IMG/VR virus record: IMGVR_UViG_3300037674_000896
Location: 1-29,610 of that record
DNA from: a virus
Length of the DNA stretch: 29,610 nucleotides
Reading direction: 5' to 3' (one strand)
Part shown: positions 23,155 through 29,610 of the stretch, piece by piece
Numbering within the stretch: position 1 is the first letter of the stretch
Layout: the number at the start of each line of letters is the position of its first letter
The notes under the pieces: model-generated
Told to the model about the DNA's origin: nothing
The model's database searches: none
What the model saw: the letters and a program-made list of their open reading frames with translations, nothing else
Position numbers and translations under genes: made by a program

Positions 23155-23363
23155 TGTCTAAAGATAAACATGATTATTTTGGTGAAGGCCCATTTTCAGG
23201 ACCACAAAGCGATCTAGTCGCTTCGGTTATGAGAATAGCAGAAAAAGCAGAAAAAGAAAAGCCTGAAGAAGAAGAAGTAAAAGGTTTTGAAAAAATGTCT
23301 AACGACAAATTAAATCAGTCTGTTAAAGACGCATATCTCGATAAGGTTCGAGGGGGAATGTGA
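23154..23363 (+). CDS. Small acidic protein of unknown function (69 aa)
   Basis: ATG 23154 overlaps the previous stop as TAATG, and the end overlaps the GTG of the next gene. The 69-aa product has a Gly/Pro-containing N-terminus (DYFGEGPFSGPQSDLV), a Glu/Lys-rich helix (RIAEKAEKEKPEEEEVKGFE) and a short C-terminal helix ending KVRGGM. No family is recognised. Its tight overlaps on both sides argue that it is real and coexpressed with the head-protein-like block. Confidence 0.68.
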   Translation: MSKDKHDYFGEGPFSGPQSDLVASVMRIAEKAEKEKPEEEEVKGFEKMSNDKLNQSVKDAYLDKVRGGM

Positions 23364-24805
23364 TTTCATTTACTCAATTACGGGAAGGGTCGTTAAAAAC
23401 AGCAGTATTTGCTTTTGGTCGGTTTAATCCTCCCACAATTGGACACGAGATTCTAGTTAATAAAGTAACTACAGTTGCTAAACGCAATCGTGGTGATGCT
23501 TTTATATTTCCTAGTTCCACACAAGATTCTAAAAAGAATCCATTAGATTATAAAGAAAAGATTAAATGGATGAAAAAAATGTTTAAACCGAAAGGCGAAG
23601 ACATTTTTAAGTATTCCGAAGATCAACCTAAAGAAGTACTGAAATCTCTTTCATTATTACATGATGAAGGATATGAAGAAGTTATTATGGTTGTAGGAAG
23701 TGATAGAGTAAATCAATTTAAAAAACTATTGCCTCAATATAATGGTGTTGATGGTAAAACACATGGTTTTTATGATTTCAAAAAAATAGAAATAGAAAGC
23801 GCTGGTGAAAGAGATCCAGATGCAGATGATGCTACAGGAATGTCAGCATCTAAATTAAGATCACTTGCTGTTGATGGTGATTTTGATAAGTTTAAAGAAG
23901 GGTTACCAGATATCTTATCTGATAAAGATAAACGTTCATTATATCAATCATTACGAAAAGGTATGAGACTATCCGTTATTGAATCCCAAATGAAAGAAAA
24001 ATTGGGTCCTGGTGCACCAATTGGAAAAATGAAAAATAGTGTATCGGATCCTAAAAAGGCAATGGGAAAATTTGTATCTAAAACTGCTCCACCAAGAGCA
24101 AACGATGATGCAGGAATAGATGATATAATGCAAAAAGCAGATTCAGGAGTTAAACCATCGAGCCCATCTACTAAAATAAAAAATAAGCAGACGCAGTTAA
24201 AGCCACCATCGTCTTCATCAGTAGATAAAGAATCATTATGTATGGATAAACTATATTATGAAGATGATGTTTATCATTTAGAAACTGAAACGAAAGAATT
24301 ATTTAAGTATTTGGAACAATTCGCTACAACTAAACCCAAACAAGAATATTATAAACGTGCTTTAAAAGAAACAGAAGAATTTTGGAGTAAATATGAAATG
24401 GCATTCGGTGGATCTGTTAAAGTGGCACTATGGGAAATATCCCGATTAAGAGAACATACAAAGAAAGCTGCTGATTTTATTACATTGTTAGGTGAAGATG
24501 TTGATTATAACGTAGCAAACCTTTCTTATATGAATGAACGAATAGATGAATTGCCTACAAATAACATAGATATTAATAAACCAGTAAGTTCTAAATTACA
24601 AGAAATACTTGGTTTAAAGGAATGGCACAAGGATAGAGCCAAAGAAGGTCAACAGTTAGAAATCGGAACCGATAAATATAGACAGTACCTTGTAGATTTG
24701 ACTCCGGGAGAGGAGTTTAAATCAGAACAAAATAAAAAACGCGAACAACAAGCGGAAAGAGTCAGTAAGATGATTTCCAAAATTATTGCCAACAGGAGCA
24801 AATAA
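23360..24805 (+). CDS. Cytidylyltransferase/NMNAT-like nucleotidyltransferase with C-terminal extension (481 aa)
   Basis: The GTG start overlaps the upstream stop. After an N-terminal MISFTQLREGS (possible targeting/processing peptide), residues 14-200 form a nucleotidylyltransferase domain of the HxGH superfamily: FGRFNPPTIGHEILV (19-33; the motif is T-x-G-H), the IMVVGSDRVNQF segment (109-120) and the second signature GMSASKLR (160-167). NMN adenylyltransferases and related cytidylyltransferases share this layout. Residues about 200-300 are a Pro/Ser/Lys linker, and the last 180 residues are a helical domain of unknown role (YYEDDVYHLETETKELFKYL onward). It lies in the packaged-protein-like block, so the enzyme might be carried in the virion. 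The substrate is not determinable by eye. Confidence 0.8.
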   Translation: MISFTQLREGSLKTAVFAFGRFNPPTIGHEILVNKVTTVAKRNRGDAFIFPSSTQDSKKNPLDYKEKIKWMKKMFKPKGEDIFKYSEDQPKEVLKSLSLLHDEGYEEVIMVVGSDRVNQFKKLLPQYNGVDGKTHGFYDFKKIEIESAGERDPDADDATGMSASKLRSLAVDGDFDKFKEGLPDILSDKDKRSLYQSLRKGMRLSVIESQMKEKLGPGAPIGKMKNSVSDPKKAMGKFVSKTAPPRANDDAGIDDIMQKADSGVKPSSPSTKIKNKQTQLKPPSSSSVDKESLCMDKLYYEDDVYHLETETKELFKYLEQFATTKPKQEYYKRALKETEEFWSKYEMAFGGSVKVALWEISRLREHTKKAADFITLLGEDVDYNVANLSYMNERIDELPTNNIDINKPVSSKLQEILGLKEWHKDRAKEGQQLEIGTDKYRQYLVDLTPGEEFKSEQNKKREQQAERVSKMISKIIANRSK

Positions 24806-26688
24806 TGGATTGGTCAAAATATTATCCCGCGAATTACTCGGCGATAACAGAAGCAGACATTGAGATGATAAGGGAGAAACGAAAGTTAGAAACTCCTGTT
24901 GAAGACAATACTAATGATGAGCCAGATGACGGCGAAGGAATGGATAAAGTCCAACCTAAAGCGCTAAAGAAAAAGTTTGATAAACGTAAAGATAAAGATA
25001 TCGACAATGATGGCGATACAGATGATTCTGATGAAGTTATTCACGCTAAAAGAAAAGCTATTGGTAAAAATATTGCTAAGCAAGATGAATCTAAAGGCGA
25101 AATGTGTCCGGAAGAGTGTTGTGGTGTACCAGTTAGTGAATGTACATGTCCACCAGATTGTCCACATTGTGATTGTAATGCTATTAATGAAATGTCTAAG
25201 GATGAATATAAAGATGATAATATGAAAAGACAACAGGCGAAGAAGAAAAAGAAAGATGAGCCTGAAGAAACAGAATTTTCCAAACAACAGGATACAGTTA
25301 CAGATATGGAATCAGTCTCTCATGGAAAACCAGGAGTAATTGATATCTATAAAGAAACATTAGCATTAGCAAAAGTAACAAGAGGTAGAGATAAGTTGTC
25401 TCTTGAAGGCGCAGCCAAGTTAATAAAGCAACGTTCTTATGATAAGTTAGCACCTTACTTAGATAGTATGGAAGAAGAGCCACGACAATCTGTTTTAATG
25501 ATCTTAATGAATGATCAAAAGATTGCAGATAAAGTCATGAGGAAGATGAAGACAGAAAAGTATCATGGTTGGTTGATGTCTGAAATGCATCAGAAGTATG
25601 ATGGCCTTACATGGGCAGAGATTGGGGAACGTTTAATTAGAACACCAGAACGTAGATTAGTTTCTCTTGCATATGCTACTAAGATGGGAACAATTGATGC
25701 ACCTTCACCTGAAGTCCAAAAATTAGCAGATGATTGTTCGTTGGAAGATTTAGAAAAAGCAGCCGGGGAAATTATCGGTGAAGATGATGAACTAGAAGAG
25801 GCAAAATCAGATGCGGAAAAGATTGCTGATAAACAAGCTAGCAATAATAAGATAAAACAAAAGTCATCTAATCAGGACAATCAGGCAGACGCAAAAAAAG
25901 CAGATAAAGCTCGTGAAACACAAGCTAATACAAATGATAAAGAACAGGAAAAACGACAGGCTCAATCAGATAAAGAAAGAGCAGCAAAGAAAAAACAACA
26001 AGCTGCTGCCCGTGCTAGAGAAACTGATGATCCTACAGTCAAGAGAGACGGCGGTCCAACTACAATGCGTTCAAAAATTGCAAATATAGCATTTTCTGCA
26101 ATGGAAGACGCCGAAGATGTTCCTGAAACTATTGATGCAAGACGTAGAGTATTTAAAGAAAAAATTAGAAAGCTTGCTTATGAGAAGGCCAAAGAATTAA
26201 TTGCAAAGCAACAATCAGTGCCTGATCCAACTTATGATGAAGCTAAAAAAGAAGAAGAAGAGGATTCTGAAGAAATCGGATCCAAAGTTAAAGAGACTGG
26301 TAAGGTCGATAACAAAATAAAGATGGAGCCAACAGTGAAAGAAAGTACAGGTGTTTCCTTTGTGCGGAAGTATAAGAATAAAATGTCAGCGGAACAGCGA
26401 GATGCAACTCTCGAAAATAATATACTTGAATATCTAGCAGGTGGTAGTTCTTTTGGTCGTGTAAAAAGGGCAGTACCTGTTGGTGCCGAATTTGCTTCTG
26501 ATGATTCGCCAGCTTCAGCTACTTCAATTGCTCGTGCATTGAAGTGTAGTCCAATGCAAGTACAAAAGTTATTGGATGATATGTTAGAAGCAGGACAGAT
26601 ATCACGTGTAGGCGATGCATATTCATATGCTTCCCCTAGACCAGCTGATCCACAGGGTGAAAAAGAAGAGTCCGGACTAGAAGTATAA
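24805..26688 (+). CDS. Large charged protein with EF-hand-like loop, eight-cysteine cluster and C-terminal winged helix
   Basis: This 627-aa protein starts in a TAATG overlap. The N-terminus MDWSKYYPANYSAITEADI has an ITE|A sequence that suits prohead-protease cleavage. Residues 63-76 read DKDIDNDGDTDDSD, a calcium-loop-like (EF-hand/dockerin) pattern. Residues 101-124 contain eight cysteines (101, 105, 106, 113, 115, 119, 122, 124) plus His121, likely binding metal. A helical domain spans about 165-330, then a long Lys/Gln/Ala/Glu low-complexity region about 330-470. The last 75 residues (SATSIARALKCSPMQVQKLL, then MLEAGQISRVGDAYSYASP) look like a winged helix. I infer a structural or internal head protein; the function is unknown. 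Confidence 0.75.
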   Translation: MDWSKYYPANYSAITEADIEMIREKRKLETPVEDNTNDEPDDGEGMDKVQPKALKKKFDKRKDKDIDNDGDTDDSDEVIHAKRKAIGKNIAKQDESKGEMCPEECCGVPVSECTCPPDCPHCDCNAINEMSKDEYKDDNMKRQQAKKKKKDEPEETEFSKQQDTVTDMESVSHGKPGVIDIYKETLALAKVTRGRDKLSLEGAAKLIKQRSYDKLAPYLDSMEEEPRQSVLMILMNDQKIADKVMRKMKTEKYHGWLMSEMHQKYDGLTWAEIGERLIRTPERRLVSLAYATKMGTIDAPSPEVQKLADDCSLEDLEKAAGEIIGEDDELEEAKSDAEKIADKQASNNKIKQKSSNQDNQADAKKADKARETQANTNDKEQEKRQAQSDKERAAKKKQQAAARARETDDPTVKRDGGPTTMRSKIANIAFSAMEDAEDVPETIDARRRVFKEKIRKLAYEKAKELIAKQQSVPDPTYDEAKKEEEEDSEEIGSKVKETGKVDNKIKMEPTVKESTGVSFVRKYKNKMSAEQRDATLENNILEYLAGGSSFGRVKRAVPVGAEFASDDSPASATSIARALKCSPMQVQKLLDDMLEAGQISRVGDAYSYASPRPADPQGEKEESGLEV

Positions 26689-26697
26689 ACAAACAAT

Positions 26698-27441
26698 ATG
26701 AATGTAGTGATTGGAAACGGTGAAAGTCGTAAGGCTTTTAATCTTAATTTATTATTGGATCATACAACATATGGATGTAATGCGATGTATAGGGATTGGA
26801 ACCCTACACATCTTATATGTATAGACAATAAGATGCTGCATGAAATAGTAACATCACAGTATCCAAAGTTACATCATTGTTGGTTTAGAAATTTTCAGTT
26901 ACTGGATCCTGATATGTATCCAGTTTTCAGGTCAACAGTTACGCCTGATATTGAAGTAATAGAGAATAAGAATACAGGATATAAATTCGCCTATTACGGA
27001 CAAGAAATAAGTAGAGTTTATCATGATGATACTCATACAATGGATCTGCTAGATAAACCGGTTCATTATTTTACATGGGTATCAGAACAAGATAAAATAG
27101 ATGTGGTGGACGATTTAAAACATATACCAATGTTAGATTCAGGACCACTCGCAACTTGGATATGTTGTGAACAAGAAAAACCGGAAACGGTTTATTTAAT
27201 GGGTTTTGATTTTAACATAAATGATGGAAAAGTAAACAATATATATAAAGACACAGATTGTTATGCTCCTAATTATGCATTGCCAGTGAAAGCGGCAGGG
27301 TGGATTCAGAATTTTGAAGTTATGTTTACTGAACATTTTCCTGAAGTCAATTTTGTACATATTCAGGAAGAAGAGTGCTTTAATAAAGAAATTCCAAACA
27401 TAGATACAATATCTATGGATGAGTTTAAAGAGTTGTTATAA
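26698..27441 (+). CDS. Rossmann-like protein of unknown function (247 aa)
   Basis: The N-terminus MNVVIGNGESRKAFNLNLL gives a glycine-rich nucleotide-type loop (IGNGESR), followed by TYGCNAMYRDWNPTHLICID. The middle has DSGPLATWICC and VYLMGFDFN. This pattern, a GNGxS loop, a YGCNA strand and a late GFDF strand, recalls DUF115/MptE-like or sialyltransferase-like proteins, which act on sugar nucleotides or pterin diphosphates. No catalytic residue can be assigned. No good SD is seen; the gene starts 9 nt after the previous stop. Its own stop overlaps the late promoter for the structural gene downstream. Confidence 0.7.
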   Translation: MNVVIGNGESRKAFNLNLLLDHTTYGCNAMYRDWNPTHLICIDNKMLHEIVTSQYPKLHHCWFRNFQLLDPDMYPVFRSTVTPDIEVIENKNTGYKFAYYGQEISRVYHDDTHTMDLLDKPVHYFTWVSEQDKIDVVDDLKHIPMLDSGPLATWICCEQEKPETVYLMGFDFNINDGKVNNIYKDTDCYAPNYALPVKAAGWIQNFEVMFTEHFPEVNFVHIQEEECFNKEIPNIDTISMDEFKELL

Positions 27442-27444
27442 ATA
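27437..27444 (+). promoter_or_regulatory. T4-type late promoter TATAAATA
   Basis: An exact TATAAATA overlaps the stop codon TAA (27439-27441) and lies 24 bp before the ATG at 27469, which has an AGGAG SD. It introduces the virion gene group. Confidence 0.75.
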
Positions 27445-27468
27445 TTTAAAAATTAATAGGAGAAATTC

Positions 27469-28038
27469 ATGCCTCTATGGGGAAAAGCCGCTGCTGGTAC
27501 TCAGGCACAAAAACCAAAATGGGTTGGTACCACAGAAGGTGCACAATACAATAAACAAGATATCTATGGCGCTAACAATGGCTGGGTTATTAATACTAAA
27601 GCCAGTAAAAATGCTTCAGCTGCCCCAGAGATTCTAGTTGCAATGGGCGAACTTGGTACCGCTCTTGCCGCACCAACTGTTACATCAATGAGATTTACTG
27701 CATCAGCAATCACAGGTGGATCAAGAACAATTGCTGTTCAGGTCACTTGGGATGAAAGAGTTACAGTTACTGGAACACCACAAGTTGCTATTGCAAACGG
27801 TAACCAAGGAACTGGATCTGGTCGAGGACCACATACAGCTTCATACGCTTCAGGTTCTGGAACAAACAGACTCACTTTCAGCGTAGCAAGTCAAACAGTT
27901 GCAACAGATGACGTTCTTACATTGGGTGGATCTAATGTGGCACTAAATAGTGGTACAATTAAAGATACAACTGATGGATCAACTGTAGCATTGTTAGTTC
28001 TTTCAGGATTAACTGCGGTAACATTGACAGTAACTTAA
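27469..28038 (+). CDS. Virion structural protein with Ig-like beta domain (189 aa)
   Basis: The product begins MPLWGKAAAGTQAQKPKWV, an N-terminus common among marine T4-like virion proteins, with a GANNGWVINTKASKNASAAPEILVAMG-type docking segment in which nearly every residue is small or polar. Residues about 68-189 form an Ig-like repeat module (PTVTSMRF, TVTGTPQVAIANG, ASYASGSGTNRLTFSVAS, VATDDVLTLGG), the type seen in bacterial and phage surface proteins. It is likely a decoration or tail-surface protein. A strong AGGAG SD 6 nt before the ATG and an upstream late promoter support late expression. Confidence 0.75.
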   Translation: MPLWGKAAAGTQAQKPKWVGTTEGAQYNKQDIYGANNGWVINTKASKNASAAPEILVAMGELGTALAAPTVTSMRFTASAITGGSRTIAVQVTWDERVTVTGTPQVAIANGNQGTGSGRGPHTASYASGSGTNRLTFSVASQTVATDDVLTLGGSNVALNSGTIKDTTDGSTVALLVLSGLTAVTLTVT

Positions 28039-28053
28039 TAGTTAACTGATATT

Positions 28054-28278
28054 ATGGAATATGTGGAAAATATAAATGTTGCTATAGTATTACAGCAACT
28101 ACAGTCATACAAAGCTGAGAAAGAAAAACTTACCCAAAAACTTTCTCAGCTTAATGACGAAGCAGAAAAAAGTAAACGTGGTATACATAGTTATGACGGC
28201 GCTATACAAGCCCTTGATGCATTACTACAAACAGCTGAATCTAAAGAGATTGATGTTCCTGAATTGGAAGAAAATTAA
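28054..28278 (+). CDS. Small coiled-coil protein (74 aa)
   Basis: The product is almost entirely a heptad-patterned helix (NVAIVLQQLQSYKAEKEKLT, then KLSQLNDEAEKSKRGIHSYD and ALDALLQTAESKEI), so a coiled-coil oligomer is likely. It lies between two virion-type genes and its stop overlaps the next start (TAATG), so it is probably a small structural or assembly factor. No SD is obvious. No family is recognised. Confidence 0.7.
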   Translation: MEYVENINVAIVLQQLQSYKAEKEKLTQKLSQLNDEAEKSKRGIHSYDGAIQALDALLQTAESKEIDVPELEEN

Positions 28279-29120
28279 TGGCAGATAAAACGATACCCGC
28301 TTTAAATACACATGATAGTCCTACAGCGGAAGACTTATTAATTATAGTTGATGATCCTTCGGGTAATCCTGTAAATAAGAAAATACGTGTAGACACATTA
28401 CTATCAGCACTTTCTACAGATACAACAACTAGAAGTGTAGCAAATAAGGTTCAATCTAGAGCTGATACTAATATTGCAAGAGATTTAAATTTACGAAATT
28501 CTAAAACTGTTTTACAGCCAGAAGTATTGAAAGGTGAACAGGATGATATGACTGTCATTTTGGGGACCTTAGATATGGCAGAAAATTCTGTATGGCATGT
28601 AGAGATTGATGGAACATCTTCTTCAGCAAATGATACATTTAAATGGTGGAGAGATGGAAATACTCAGACCGGTGCAGCAACTGTCACTATTGACGGAACT
28701 ACGCAAGCATTAGCAAATGGTGTAAGTATTAAATTTGATGGTGTTACAGGACACAAAGTTACAGATAAATGGCAAATTGTCGGTTTAATAGAATCCAGAA
28801 TTGATTTTCAGGGAAGTATTTTAGTTGAAGATAGTGTTCCGGAAAATGGTTCTTTTACCAGTACCTTTTCAGAAACTGGTAATTTGCAATTAGAATCTGG
28901 AATAGATATGGCGTTTGAAGATGGTACAGAAAAAGATATGTACATATCTGCAAATACCACAGTAATAAGATTTGTGGGTGGTCTACAATTAGGTGAATCC
29001 GCGGATCCAGTTGGATTTTTTGGTACTACACCAGTATCAGCCAATGCAACATTTGTCGCAGGTGCTAGCACCGCGGCACATATTATAGCCGAATTAGAAA
29101 GATTAGGTTTAGTATCATAA
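28278..29120 (+). CDS. Tail-fibre or virion-surface protein with shared N-terminal head (280 aa)
   Basis: The N-terminus MADKTIPALNTHDSPTAEDL continues into IVDDPSGNPVNKKIRVDTLL, a short docking module that recurs at the start of the gene at 29224 and resembles the first residues of many marine T4-like fibre proteins. A beta-rich middle (about 85-200, e.g. VWHVEIDGTSSSANDTFKWW) follows. The C-terminus GFFGTTPVS...AAHIIAELERLGLVS is typical of fibre proteins that repeat per-unit Gly-Phe-Phe-Gly motifs and end in a short helix. It is likely an adhesin or fibre component. The stop codon overlaps a late promoter. Confidence 0.75.
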   Translation: MADKTIPALNTHDSPTAEDLLIIVDDPSGNPVNKKIRVDTLLSALSTDTTTRSVANKVQSRADTNIARDLNLRNSKTVLQPEVLKGEQDDMTVILGTLDMAENSVWHVEIDGTSSSANDTFKWWRDGNTQTGAATVTIDGTTQALANGVSIKFDGVTGHKVTDKWQIVGLIESRIDFQGSILVEDSVPENGSFTSTFSETGNLQLESGIDMAFEDGTEKDMYISANTTVIRFVGGLQLGESADPVGFFGTTPVSANATFVAGASTAAHIIAELERLGLVS

Positions 29121-29123
29121 ATA
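29116..29123 (+). promoter_or_regulatory. Probable T4-type late promoter CATAAATA
   Basis: CATAAATA overlaps the upstream stop TAA (29118-29120), the same arrangement as at 10976 and 27437. It would give the next gene a 5' leader of about 95 nt. Confidence 0.55.
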
Positions 29124-29130
29124 GTTTTTG

Positions 29131-29211
29131 GATGTCTGAGGAAGACCCTTCGCAAGAGTGAGCGATTCTCAGCATGATTTTAACTGGTGATGAGTCCCAT
29201 CACGACGCCAG
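29131..29211 (+). promoter_or_regulatory. Structured 5' leader of a late virion gene
   Basis: Foldable elements: GTCT/AGAC (29134-29137 with 29143-29146), or alternatively CTGAG/CTCAG (29136-29140 with 29168-29172); GTGATG/CATCAC (29187-29192 with 29198-29203) with outer CTG/CAG. CCTTcGC (29147-29153) can pair with GCAAGG (29211-29216), covering the SD AGGAG. It shares GGAAGACCC (29140-29148) and TGAGCGA (29159-29165) with the leader at 11769-11824. Unlike the endolysin hairpin, the late promoter lies upstream, so late mRNA keeps the structure. Confidence 0.45.
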
Positions 29212-29223
29212 CAAGGAGATAAG

Positions 29224-29610
29224 ATGGCTGATAAGAAAATAACGGCTTTAACTGCTGCATCAGAAGCAGCAAGTGAAGACCTTTTACATATAATTGATGA
29301 TCCTTCAGGATCTCCAGTTAACAAAAAGTTAACTGTTAAATCATTTGTAGGTAATGTAACACATACAATTACCGGAACCGCACAAGCAACAACAGAGGTA
29401 ATTCATAAAACTCTACACACCGCTAATTTAGCCCCATCGACTGCAAATGTTTTTGATAGTATTGTAACATCAGATGTTACAGTTGATGTTAAAGCAACAG
29501 GCTTAAATCAAGGTAATGTTGCTGTATTAACAGCTTCTTCAGGAACAGCAAAAATCCATGATGGAAACGTTGCTTTTACTTCAGAAGTGTCAGCTGTTAA
29601 AGGTGTTCTA
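29224..29610 (+). CDS. Tail-fibre or virion-surface protein (3' partial)
   Basis: ATG 29224, with SD AGGAG at 29214-29218, opens a frame that runs 129 codons to the window edge without a stop. It begins [20 protein letters not shown] and continues [19 protein letters not shown], clearly paralogous over about 45 residues to the gene at 28278. After the shared head the sequence diverges into a Thr/Val/Ala-rich beta-type region ([20 protein letters not shown]). It is likely a second fibre or adhesin using the same attachment module. Confidence 0.75.
   Translation, partial: MADKKITALTAASEAASEDLLHIIDDPSGSPVNKKLTVKSFVGNVTHTITGTAQATTEVIHKTLHTANLAPSTANVFDSIVTSDVTVDVKATGLNQGNVAVLTASSGTAKIHDGNVAFTSEVSAVKGVL

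Noticed and set aside
24671-24678. GATAAATA late-promoter match
   Set aside because: It lies in the middle of the nucleotidyltransferase coding sequence (Asp-Lys-Tyr codons) with no gene start nearby; a chance match in AT-rich DNA is likely.
26232-26696. 154-codon open frame on the minus strand
   Set aside because: It is antisense to the charged C-terminal region of the 627-aa gene, Ser-rich with no motif or SD, so a compositional shadow.
29181-29211. Hammerhead ribozyme suggested by TGATGAGTCC...CGACG
   Set aside because: The GAAA core and a cleavable NUH site in the right place are missing; a plain GTGATG/CATCAC hairpin explains the sequence.
1-29610. tRNA genes, CRISPR arrays, insertion sequences, homing endonucleases, introns
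   Set aside because: I looked in intergenic gaps and inside the polymerase and found none; gaps are short and accounted for by promoters, a terminator and leaders.

Overview
The window is a gene-dense, AT-rich stretch with every supported gene on the + strand. It comes from a T4-like myovirus of the marine type. RegA can be recognised almost residue by residue. The order sliding clamp (45), clamp loader (44, 62), regA, DNA polymerase (43), uvsX, helicase (41) is the T4 replication order, interrupted by accessory genes typical of marine T4-likes (Hsp20, CobS, dUTPase, phosphoribosyltransferases, a 2-oxoglutarate oxygenase). No photosynthesis gene is present, so a non-cyanobacterial marine host (for example a SAR11-like alphaproteobacterium) is plausible, but the sequence does not prove it.

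Layout. (1) 1-3036: a CobT-like VWA protein cut by the left edge, then a CobS-like AAA+ ATPase behind a consensus sigma70 promoter. (2) 3051-7254: tandem early and late promoters, a glycosyltransferase-like gene, then 45-44-62-regA-dUTPase and a small unknown, overlapping or nearly touching. (3) 7281-8476: Hsp20, an M15 peptidase (likely endolysin) with a late promoter inside an SD-sequestering hairpin, and a 54-aa membrane peptide gene coupled to the polymerase start. (4) 8473-10977: DNA polymerase. (5) 10976-15880: an accessory block with a late unit (phosphoribosyltransferase plus small membrane protein) ending in a strong terminator, a structured leader, a BMP-family binding protein, a purine-type permease, a second phosphoribosyltransferase, a 2OG-Fe(II) oxygenase and a small unknown. 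This reads as a nucleobase uptake and salvage cassette. (6) 15877-19367: a consensus early promoter, UvsX, an acidic unknown, helicase gp41 and an HExxH metallopeptidase. (7) 19417-26688: seven tightly overlapping genes, several beginning with a peptide like the T4 internal-protein capsid-targeting sequence. They include a ligase-like nucleotidyltransferase, a Lys/Ala-rich protein, an NMNAT-like nucleotidyltransferase and a Cys-rich/EF-hand-like protein. (8) 26698-29610: a Rossmann-like unknown, then late-promoter-driven virion/fibre-type genes, the last cut by the right edge.

Regulation visible in the sequence: three sigma70 promoters sharing CTTGACATTT-(17-bp spacing)-TATAATATA at 1813, 3051 and 15877; late promoters of the T4 type (NATAAATA) at 3086, 7768, 10976, 27437 and 29116, three of which overlap the stop codon of the gene before; one Rho-independent terminator at 11741; and two structured 5' leaders (11769-11824 and 29131-29211) that share two short sequence blocks. 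The most interesting points are the late-promoter-in-hairpin switch ahead of the endolysin, the putative capsid-packaged enzyme cassette, and the purine transport/salvage cassette.
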